A stretch of DNA of 64,000 nucleotides from Branchiostoma floridae (lineage: Eukaryota; Chordata; Leptocardii; Amphioxiformes; Branchiostomatidae), in assembly GCF_000003815.2 (NCBI RefSeq), contig NC_049979.1, forward strand, positions 12,066,766 to 12,130,765, written 5' to 3'. The translations under genes were made by a program, and so were the position numbers. Positions 35,970 to 48,100 of the stretch are shown in pieces. The notes beneath the pieces were generated by a model. It was not told where the DNA came from. It did no database searches and saw nothing but the letters and a program-made list of their open reading frames with translations. Positions within the stretch are counted from its first letter, which is position 1; each line of letters starts with the position of its first letter.

Positions 35970-36030
35970 TGATTTGAATTCCAGTCGACCAATCAGCGCG
36001 CAGTATTTCAAGCGAGGTAACTTTCAAAAA
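35970..36030 (+). promoter_or_regulatory. Putative ARHGAP11A core promoter: CCAAT box and CHR-like sites
   Basis: CCAATCAG at 35989-35996 lies about 135 bp before the ATG. TTTGAA occurs at 35973 and its complement TTCAAA at 36023-36028, 34 bp after the CCAAT box. NF-Y plus CHR elements are typical of G2/M genes; the link is inference. Confidence 0.4.
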
Positions 36031-36126
36031 GTATGGCCGCCCTGTAAGCAGAGGGTCCGTCGACGATCGGCTTTTTTCTCCAATTTTTAGTTTATTTGTG
36101 TAATTATATAAATCATACACCCGACG

Positions 36127-39100
36127 ATGAAGTTCTTATCAGAACTAGACGACGATAGGTTCGCCAGGGTAGTGATTGCGCAGGATTTGAAGGAGTTTGG
36201 GATCAAAATACCCAAAGTCAAGAAATCGTCGAAAAGCCAGGTGAGTGAGTCAGTGACCCGTGTTTGATTTGAAACCGACGTTTGCTGTAAAAAATACAAG
36301 TCGCAAAAATATCAACCGATTTCATTACACAGGAAGGGACTAGAAAGGTATGATATTTTGTCATTCTTGATTCGGTAACATTCAATTTATCTTGGAATTA
36401 CGTATTTGGAGGATGAAAGAGTATCTGATCAAAATTTATGATCGCCTGCATATGGGTAACAAATTTCAACCTTGACTTGAGCCCAACGAAGCTATGTACC
36501 GGTGTATTAAGCTTTTATATTTGTGTGATCGTGAAGGAACAGTTTTACGGGTGTACTGATTTTTACGAAATACATTGAATATAACGTTACAGTATTTGAT
36601 TTAGATACCAAATTTCGTTTCAGGACAAACACCACCACAGCCCAGGCGTTGGTGTATTCGGCAGGAGGCTCACCAACCTACCCACAGTTCCAGTCAGCAC
36701 CCCTGCTGGCACGTACCAAGTACCAACGTAAGATGGGCGTTTCCTTTTTTCCAGACTTGCTGAGAGCCTGGGACCAAATTTGTTTGGAGATAAAAAAAAT
36801 AAAAATAAAACATTTTGAGAAAGAAGTTGCCATCTGTAAATATTGTAACAATATTTTGAGCATGAAATTGAAAGTGATAGAGAAACTATTTCAATCTCAT
36901 AATTTTTAGATTAAATGAATTGATTTATCAAATAATTCAAATTACTGAAATATATTGATGCCTCTAGTTTGCAGTACAGTTGTAAGACTGCCTGAATAAC
37001 ATATAAATTTTCGGCAATATCGGTACAAAACAACATCCTAGCAGAATTAGTAGTCACATATTCACAAAATTAAGTGTTGCCCATTTTTACAATGTAAAAT
37101 CTTAGACATAAGATTAATCTGCATGCTAACATTTGATCTTTTCTTGATCAGCTTTCTTGTTACAACTGTCAACTTTCTGGAGGAACACATCGAAACAGAA
37201 GGGATCTTCCGAAAATCTGGGTCACATGCACGACAGAAAGACCTCAAGGTATGGAAATCTCTGGACTCTTCTGAACTTGATATTGGCAATTGGTGGTCAG
37301 CTTCACAGCATTCTGATGTTGTTCTATGGCATCAATGGCGATACCAGACTTTTTGTTGAGGTGTAAGAGGTTCTGTTTACAGTGCTGGGCCAGTGCTATA
37401 ATCCTCTGGAAGGACACTTGACACAACTTTCCTCACTCCAACCAGATAAAAATGGGTTGGGCAGACAAAAGATAGTGGGCAGAGATGGATGGGCTAGGCC
37501 TCCTAACCCTTTGCCCCATAGACAAAGAGAATAACAAATCTGCTGCCTTGGCCTGAAAAACTTTGCCTTTACAAAACATGTACTATTATATATCTTTTGA
37601 TAACTCTCTTGTGTCCTGGCTTAGTAATCTTCAATCTGCTAAAGTAGTTGTTTGACACCAAATGTGTATGATTGATTGTAAGCATAGGCAACAGGGAGAA
37701 TGCAAAATAAAACACACTATATCATGTGTCGCATACACTTTCAGATCAAAGTGGATGAAGGTGGAGAGTTTGGAGAGGCATCTGTCCTGGACGTGGCAAA
37801 CCTGTTCAAGCAGTTTTTCCGTGAGCTGCCTGACCCACTGTTCACCCACAGACTGCACACCTGTCTGCTGAAGGCTCAGGAGATCCAGCAGGACAGGGAC
37901 AGGATCATGGTCAGTACCACGTCTTAGGAGCAAGATATGTATTAGGCCCCGTTCATGATGCAAAAAATGAAACGGTTCTATCGGTTAGGCCTAGAAATCC
38001 GACAGCAAACGACAGGAAACGGTTTGCATTTTGCATTCACGATGCAAACTTACAGACCGTTTCAGTTCCTTGAAAAGGCATGGTAATGCATGGTAATGCG
38101 ACCTCTGACCCCCGAGGCTGTTGTGATCTTGCCCAAACTTGTATTTCTGTGTCAGATTTTTGGTCTTTGATCAAAATTGAACCAATGTCTTACTGAATTC
38201 GAAGCTGGTCCTGATATATGCCATGCTATGGCATTTCCACTGGATCTCCTGACACATTCCCTTGCAATATCAGGTCCGTCGCTGGCTCCTCAGTCTACCG
38301 GGAGGCGGCCTGATGATAAAAACCAATTTTACAATTAAAAATGTGGTCGAAACACCCGAATGACGGATTAAAAATTGTACTTTTTCCCCGTGGCACCACC
38401 AAATATGAACGCACATACCCGGATGTAAAACGGATTGCGCCGCTTTTGCGTTCATGATGCAAATTCTTAATTCCGGGTAAGGAGGAAACGGTTTCAATAC
38501 TACCTCGCGAAGAGGTTCCGAAAAAAACGTTTGCTATCGTTTCAGATTCGTTTCAGAGCGTCATGATGACAAAACTTATCCATTTCAGCTTGCCTAACCG
38601 ATAGAACCGTTTCATTTTTTGCATCATGAACGGAGCATTAGTATTAGATGTGAATATGTAATGAAAAAAATCAGTCGTTGGACCAATCCTGAAGCCCCAC
38701 CCCCAGTTTGATTATGGTTCTTATAGAATCTATTTCAAACATTTCCAAAAACATTGCCAGTAGGACAGAACTGGCAGCTAGACAACTCCATGTATGACCA
38801 TCACAATTTCTCACTACAAAAGTAATTCAAGCAACTGGGTATTAAGATCAGTTAACTTTCAGATGCTTCAGACAGCATCCACTGTCTTGCAACAGTGACT
38901 GACTGACCTATCTCATGACAAGGATGTATTAAATCTTCACTGACATATTAAAAAACTATTTATCTTTATTGTCTCTTCCCCCTCAGGCCGTCCTGTCCGT
39001 GTGTGCCATGCTGCCCACCCTCCACCTGAACACCCTGCAGTATACCATGTCCTTCCTGGCAAGGCTGGCCGCCAGGGCAGACCAGAACAAGATGGACGAG

Positions 39101-42100
39101 AACAACCTGGCTCTGATCATGACCCCCAACCTCATGCCCACTCTGGAGAAAACCTGCGCAGACATCGGCCCAGACAAGCTGCTGAAGATGCAGACAGAGA
39201 TTGTGAAGTTTCTCATCCAAAACTCTCACAGCATTGGTATGTGTTTATCAATGTCTATGAATGCATGTCTAATAAATGTAAAAACATGTACAATCATGGT
39301 ACAATGGTGGAGGTATGACAGAACATGAATATACATGAGATGACAGCTATTCATACTCTTGTACAGGTGCTGTCCCTGATAGTGTGTTGTACATGCTCTT
39401 ATGCAATAGATTATTCGCCTGGTGTCCAACCTTGCTAGCTTTTGTCCACTCCTGGTGGTCTCTACTCTACAGTGTTGGCGGGGTAGCAACCATCGGGAGT
39501 GGACCAAAGCTAACAAGGCTGGACACAAGGCTAAAAGATAACAGCCGTAAGTACTCCAACTCTTGCACAGGTACTCTATCTACAGAGATGACAGCTGTAG
39601 TCTTGCACAGATTCTGTCCATGATAGTACATTGTACACATTCAGGTGCAAGAGATGACAACTGTATCTTTGCACAGGTGCTGTTCCCAGCTATAGCTACA
39701 GCTACATATATTTCACAGTTGTTACCCCTGACAGAGTGCTGTACACATGCATGTACCTACAAGATTTGACAGCTGTATTTTTGCACAGGTGCTGTCCCTG
39801 ACAGTGTGCTGGAGCGAGCTGCCCAGCTGAGTGGGAAGGATATGGAAGGGCTGGTGTCAGGAGATGAGCTGGACAAGAGCGTGGACTCCTTACTTGATGG
39901 GTCTAAGACAAAGAGGAAGAAAAGAAGGAGTGGATCTATACAAGGTTATGTGGTTCTTAATACTGACTTTTCTTAATGGTACTTGATAGTCTTTTTTGTA
40001 TGGTTGTTTCTCATTCTTGTAGAGTTTCATTTCTTCTGTTGTGCAAATGCTAAATTGAGGTTTACACTATAGCACTTGTAACAACAAAAAGGTGAAATAC
40101 ATCTTTTGCCACATCCTGCGGTATAGAAAACTGCTTTCATGTTCACGTTGAATGGTCATGACTAGGGCTGGGTACCGGTACAGAAAATTCAGGTCCAGGT
40201 CCGGTTCAGGTCCAAAGGATCAGGTCCAGGTCCGGACCTGAACCTGGACCTTATTCAGTATGACTCATACCAATGGTCCATTTCACTACAAAGAAATCTG
40301 TTTGGTGGAGTATTAGACTCATACTGGCGTTCTAAAATCCTACAACGCTAACTGCACCTGTGAGATTGGCTGTAAAACTTGGTAGAAATTACTATAAACT
40401 TTACTCTACTTCACTCTTGTCATTTTCTTCCACCTGCAAGCGCCAAAACGTGTGAATGCATGATAAAATAATCTGTTAATTTTCTAACCGGTCCAACATC
40501 CGGTCCACCTAATTTTTTCAGGTCCGGTTTTTCTGGACCGGTCCAATAAGAAAAACCGGTTTTGTACCGGTACGCTGTACCGATACCCAGCCCTAGTCAT
40601 GACCTTTAGCATCTCACAATGAACTGTTGGTACATTTATGTTTGGGCTGAAATAGGGTTGAAATTTGGTCATGGCAAGTGTGGTAAGTTACCGTAACTGT
40701 GTTATTTTAACTGTTCCTGCAGGTATAGTGAACGGGATCAGTCAGGGGCTGAACAAGTTGAGGCACGGCAGTTCATCGTCCATCAAAACACCATCCAGGC
40801 AGAACTCAAGCTCTGATCAAGCTGATTCTGGTAAGGCTTTAGAACAATGTAACAATCTTCTAGTACTGCTATTAATACATTGATAGTCCTTCTGCAGACT
40901 AGAGAAAACGGGAAAAAATCAGGACCTGTTAGAAACTGTCTATACCAAGGAAATGCACATTATCAATAGATTTCATATCTAGTAATATACAGATATCAAA
41001 TTTGTCTTTGTCAAACCTTTATTCTAAAAACATTTCTAAAGTAATTTATAGATCACCGTTCTGAGATTTAACAAAAAAGGGATAGATTTAGCTATTTAAT
41101 CTCCAAGCAGATGCAAGAATCTACCCCATTCCCGATGTTTTACACCTAACTGTTTTTGCAACATTTATTTCTCTTTTCTCTATTCTATCATAGCACAGTT
41201 TGTCTCATGCACTTATGGGATTTTAATTTCTTCATTTTTTTCAATTTCATTGTCATGTATTAATTGTCTTTTTAAGTGCAAAACAAATAGACAGTTAACC
41301 TTACAGCTGACTCCGTACTGTCCTTACAGAGGTGATCACCAACATCCCGGCAGTGATGATGAGCGAGGTGACTCCGCGGATCATGCGCTCCACCAAGAGG
41401 AAGGCAGAGGACGACCACGCTGCTTTCTCCGCAGCTAAGAGGTAAGATGGAGATGTTAACTGTTTCTCTTTCTTGAATTGATGTACACTCATACTGTGCA
41501 CTGACGGGACAAAATATGATATGAGTCAGAGATAATGTAGACAAGCTGCATAAACTGTGTTCATGACTATCATGAGATAATGAAATAGATCTCCATCAAT
41601 GCACCAAAATGTCAAAAAAAATTACAAAATCTTGTTGAAAAGCAGATGCATGGCCAAGGTAAAATACTTCGGCTTTGAATTGAAAATTTGCTGGTCTTTT
41701 ATAAATTGTATATTGTGCTAGGACTGACTCAGCATGGTTTGTTTCATAATTCTTTCTCAAATAGCTTTAAGTAAAAAAATATGTAGTTCTCAACTTACTT
41801 TAGTGCAAAGTTAGTGTTTTTTCTTCTACTTGTGTAGTCCTCTGAGATCCACAGATTTGTCCTTTCCACATAACATTAAACATCTCTTATTGTTTCCAGG
41901 AAAGCCATCCTGCAGCAGATGGGACAGAGAGGTGCCAAGCCTCAGTACGGAGCAGCCAGCAGGACTCCTGAGGGGCTGCTCACACCCAGCAACCTCATCC
42001 AGGCGGATCTGGACGCAGGTAATTGGTTCATTGCTTTATTAACTCCTTTAGCTGTTGCATTTTAAGGGAGTAGCTACTCTTCCAGGAGTAACAAATTCAC

Positions 42101-45100
42101 ACAGAAAAACATGGACAGCATAACAATATAGTATAACATAGCAGAAAGCAACATCTCATAATTACAAGTACCAGTACTAACAATCTTCATACAACATATT
42201 ATAAAACCACATGTTATATAGAGTACCTCATTTGCCATATGCTTTGTATGTGTTTTATTAGCTGCTAATTAGATATCTTTAATGCAACCATACATCACAG
42301 TCTATATAGAGATGCTATAGATCTGTGTTATGTACAATCATGTGTTTACAGGGCTTGAAATGTTTTGAAATTGAAGCTGTGCTAGTATTTTCTAAAGCAC
42401 TGATCCATGATAAAACCATTCCCATGACGCTAGGGTTACATATGGCCAGTGCTACATGCAGGGTTGGGCAAGTTTTCTAAAATTGTCCTATCGGGCAAGC
42501 ACATACTGTACAAAATTTACTTGCCCAAACCAATTTTTCACTTGCCCAAAATTTAAATGTCCCTTGGCTTTTATATGCATTTTCACTTCCAGCAATGTCA
42601 TTCTTGTTATTGCCTCTATTTTTCTATGTTGACCATAGCTTGATGTAAAAAGTAACAAGTATATCAAAATCTCACTTAATGGATAAATCTTACTTGCCCA
42701 AAGGGTAGGTCATGCACTTGCCCAATCAGCATTTTCACTTGCCATGGACAATAGGGCTAGTGGACTTGTCCAACCCTGATATGTAGTATTGGCCCCTAAA
42801 AGGCTATTGAACTTTGAAGCAATAAAGAAAAAAAGTTATTTTTTTCAACATTCAATATTACAACTAACAGAAAAAAAGGGCCTTGGGTTTTCTAGCCCTA
42901 GGCCTGCATTGAGTTTTGAATTCTCGTGAAAGTATGCAGTGAAGTTGGTACTGACCCTTTAAAATATTAAAGTTAAATCGCTTGGTGAATAAAGGTGTTT
43001 ATAGCCTCAGGAATTCTTGATATCTGTGTTACAGCTTTCTGTAATATTCCATCACCTGTCTTATTTATGTCTTGCATGCCATTTTCTTGGCCCAGCAGAC
43101 TCGATAACCAGCAGACTGGACAGAGACTCGTACCGACAGTACGCCACGCTCTGTTATGGCCTGGACCGCTCCCTACAGCAGGCTGAGACCCCGCTTACAC
43201 ATGCTCAGAAGAAAAGTATTGTCACAAAAGCTACTGCAACCTGTCACCCTATAGCAGATTTTTATTTGTTTTGTTTTGTAGAATTGTTTTCTAACACATC
43301 ATTTCTCCTTTCTTAGGTTCGCATAGAGTTTTGGAGTTTGGTGTGCTTTTTGTTAATTTTGTGCACATCCTTGTTTTGCCTCTCTTAGGTTTACATTGCG
43401 GTTTTGTCTTTTGAGTTCAGTGTGCTCATTGCTACTTTGTGCAGATTTTTGTTTTGCCTAACTCTGCAACTAGCTGTTGTGTGCAATGACTCTAGATAGA
43501 GAAGATGATCGTCCCTTGTGTGATGCACAGTTTTGCTAAAAAACATGAGGCAATAGACTCATTCCTTGACCCTGCCTAACTCCTAGCCTGGTATCCATCC
43601 CATTCTAGCTCCAGTTGGCTTTTTCATTACAAGTAATAAGAGCTCCTACCTGTATTGCACAAAGTAATAAATTCTCTATTCATGGGTGCCAGATTATTCA
43701 TTATGGAAGCAATCAAAGGAGCAAACCGGAGCCAACATTCTATGGACACCAGGCTACAAGTACCTTACCATGGATGCTGTATATGAAACAGAAATGTGGC
43801 AATGCATAGATAGCCATTTTATGGGGCAGGTTGCTATCAACTGTGTTAAGTCTTAAGAGAACATTATTGGGAGGTGGGGTCCATCCCTTTCCTCCATCAG
43901 ATACCCATTTTATACCTGGATGTTGTGTTGTGTAAAGTACCTTTCCCAAGTACACAACATTGGTAGCATGGCAGGATTTAAACCCAAAACCTCTGACTGT
44001 TAAGCCAAACACCCTGCAGTTGCACCACACGACCCCACAAAATGAACTTTAGCTAGATGCAAATTTTGTCGCATTTCCTCCCCAGTGTGCATCAGCAGCG
44101 ACCAGCTCTTCACCCCCGGCTCCCCCTCCAGCCCAAGCATACAGTTCGTGGAGCCCCCGGGACAGTCGGTCAGCTTCAAGGCCGCCTTGCACGACTCCCT
44201 GATGTCCACCACCAGCCAGAGCAAGGCCACTCCCTCCAAGAAGATTGGGAAAATCTTGGCCGACAAGCTGAAAAGGTGGACTCCATTCTTTTGTTATCAA
44301 ATCAATAGCCTGGGTGCCATCCTCAGTGGTAACCAATGGCACATTCTTTTTGCTTTCTAATGGCTGAACAAGCAAAAGGATTGTGGCAGCTAAACGTTCT
44401 GCCAACACAAAATTACACACGGATAAGATTTTCAATGACCACTGTCACCTTCTTCAGGATCAATACTGATGACCAATCAGAGCATAAACTTGCAAGAGGA
44501 ACTTACAGACATGTGATCTTATTAACACATGATCTTGCATGTTACATCGAAATTCTTTGTCATTACCTGGTAGCTTGAGAACCCGTGCGTGTCCTTTTCT
44601 TTTCTTTTGATTGACAATCGTTGAATGTACAATTTACACATATCTGTTCTCTGTCTTTTGCATACCAACAGAATTTATGAAAAACTGATGATCACAGACA
44701 ATAGCATACATATCATATATGTATTAGCAAATATTGGCAGCCTTCCTCTGTTTGATGTGTCGGAACTTTGTTGCATGTTTGGACATCCTAATAGTAATAC
44801 CCTTTTCTCATCACCAACAGTCATTGAATGTCCTGAGTTGAACTGTCACTTCAAACACAAAATGTTGGACTTCCCAAAATATTGGACTGAGCAACTCAAG
44901 TTTTTGTCAAGCCATCCACCACTTCAGTGGAATATTATCTTGTGCTGAAAGATACAATTCAACTCTGGTTTAGAATGACTGTACTAACACGGATGAAATT
45001 AAAATTCCTTGAATGTACTTCTCTTGTAAAACTACCCACACCCTGTGATTAACGGTGATGGTTTCCACCCCCCTCCCTCTCCTGTGTCTGTCCTCCTGTG

Positions 45101-48100
45101 CCCCCACCAGGCGCTCGAGTGGCAAGGCTGGTTGTTTCTCCCCCAGGAGATCCTCAGGTGGCAGCAAGCTCAGGAGGTCCATCAAGAAGAGATTCAGCGG
45201 AGGTAAAGGGAAGTCTGAGGTGAGACTTAAAATATGCAATGAAACCTGTACAACTACAAGTGACCACCTCTGCATACTAGTGTGGCTGTAGTGGTGTCAT
45301 CAATTGTAGTAGTACACAGCTGCTTGGATTCATCTAAAGAGAAATTTAGCCATATTCCATGCATTATGATTAAATAGTTTGAAAAGGCAAATTTGCTTAA
45401 ACTCCAATGAGTTACATTTCAAAAACAAATTTTTACCCTCCTTCATTAGTAAATTTCCCTATATCCTAAAACTCTTGACCACTGATAAGTGCTGACAAAA
45501 GAACCCCTGCCTTTTTTGCTTGAGGTACTGATCTCATATTTCTGTTATACGTACCACCCACAGAAATCCCCCTTGGTGCAGTCGACCAGCCTCAACTTGG
45601 AGAATGTGGGGTCACGGCTGGCAAACCATCCTCCTGACACAGGCCTGTCCACCATTGACTTTGGGGCCAGTCCGAAGCTGAACGAGAAAGTGAGGGGATC
45701 CTTCTTCAAGATGCATGCCAGGGCCGGGCCTTCCAAGTCCTTACCCGTCCCCAGCACAGAAAGGCCTACCTCGCCCCTACTCAACTTCAGTAGGAGAAGC
45801 AACGCCATGGACCCCAACTCCTCCACCCTGACCACAAGTTCGGCCATGACCAGCTCGACGGAGGGGGCCAAGACACCGGACGTTTCTATGATCAGCACGA
45901 GTTTCCTAAACGACACGTCCAGAACCCCTGACGTGTCTGTCATCACTACTAGCTCAAGGGACTCGAAAACCCCTGAAGAGTGCAACAGTGGACATGTAAT
46001 GATGGTGGCTGGGGACTTGGCAAAAACCCCAGATGAACCCAAGATGGGGAATCCACTACTAATGGCTGCAGACTTGGTGAAGACCCCCTACAAGAGTCAT
46101 CTGGCTGGGGCAGGTGAACAGGTGCCTGCAGGTGTGGATGTTGTGAAGACACCATTCAAGGAGCACCTTGCTGCCAGGTGTGAACCCAAAGCTGCAGACT
46201 CCCCCAAGGTTGTCACAGTCGACATTCACATGACGAATTCTCCCATGGGGAAACGAGCTCTGCCAGATGATGGTGACCAACCCACTGCTGTGCCCACCCA
46301 GGATCAAACAGATAATCTGACACAGTCTGTTGTCAGGAACCTGGGATTTGAAGCTGAGTTGGAGACAGTAACCCCACCTGAGCACCACAACAGTTCAGCT
46401 GACGTGCCAGAACTGCCGAGTCTTGTCGCCTACACCAGGACCACTAAGTTCTTCCCATCCTTGGGCATCCTCGAGCCGTCATCAGCACATGGTGAAAAAG
46501 AGGAAGAGTTGTTCAGTTCACCTGATCAAGAGGTAGATTCTCCTAACTCCCCAGCAAAGAGACCATTGGCCCAACAGGATGAAGTCATCGCTTCACCAAG
46601 TAAGAGGCCGAGGATGGGTCAGCAGGTGAGTCAGTATCACCTGTCGCTGAATGTTGCTGGGAAGAATATCACCATGACGTTGCAAGAGAGAGTGAGGGCA
46701 CGATCATCAAATACTTCAGGAGTAAAAGAAAGTACAGAGAGTGCTGTGTCATCAGAGTCAGCCTCAGTGAAAGACAAACCCCAAAATACAGCGGAAAAAG
46801 ATGTACTAAGTGCAGGCAATGAATCAAAAGAAGAATCAGTACAGCCAATGGTAACACAGGCTGCCACAGCATCCCTGCAGCAAAGTAGCCATGCTAGGTC
46901 CGTGAAGAAGGTACAGCCTTCTCCTACCAAAAAGGCAAACACTGCAAGCCAGAACGGACCTGCAAAAAGAAGAAACGACGCTACACCCACCAAGAAAGCT
47001 GTCACTCCCAAGAAGACCAGGACACCCTCGGGAAGGACCCCAGGAAGGGGAACTCCCGGCAGCGCCGGCAAGAGAACCACATCCTCCAGCTTTGTCCGTA
47101 AGGGATCGAGTGTTGTACAGAGGAAAGCCTCAGACAGAAAGGCAGCAGTAAGAAGCAGCAGCTGCCAGGAAAGGGAGAGGGCACCAGTGGTCAGGAAAAA
47201 TAGCGACAAAGAAAAGAAAGGAGCAGTTGTCTCAAGAAACAGCTTTAAGAACATGGGGGATCATACTGCAATGAGGGCCAGGAGAAAGGAAGGCGAGAAG
47301 AAGACTGAGGCCACTGTAGCACGTAAGGATAGCAAGGAAAGGAACGCAAGCAGACCAGGAAGGATGGGCAGTGTGGGGAAGGCTGACAAGCCCCCATCTC
47401 GTGCCGGGAGACCATTGCCGTCTTTTAGAACAAATGCCTCTCCAGCTAAGAAGGTGGACCCAACTACCAGCAATGGGCTGGGAAAGAGACGTCCGGTTAT
47501 CTCCTCCCCACTAAAGAACAGCTCTGACATGCACAAGAAGGTGGAGAAGAACCTGAAAGTGCTGATTGATTTGGAACAAACTCTTAGCTGTCTGTCTCCC
47601 AGTGGTGACAGTAAGTCATCGACTGTGAGTACCAGCAGTGTTGCAAGTGATGCTCAGTCAGATGGTGTGGAGAAGAAGGAGATGAAGGCCAGGGATTCAG
47701 CCACAAGTGTGTACGTGTACTCTCCTGGTAAGGGTTCAGGTATTCCCATCACTAGAGCACAGAAAAGTTCCCCACCATCTACTGAACCGCCCAAGACACC
47801 ATCCAAGTCCGTCAGTGACTCAGCTCTTCCAAGCGCCAGCCATCCCACTGATACAGGCTCGCCGTCCCAGGTGCAGCACGCAGCGAGCTTCCCGTCAATC
47901 CCTCGCGAGATCAAGACTGGCATCGTGGCAAACTCCATAGAGATCTGGAACAACATATCCATGGACGCTGGGGACAGGTTCACCTCGCCTCTGAGGGCAG
48001 TGAAGAATCCGCTGCTCTTCCGCAAGTCCCCTGCCAGACGCTCCTGGCACATGGGGGACACACCCAAGAAGGAGCCTGAGAAGCAGGACAAGCCAGTCCT

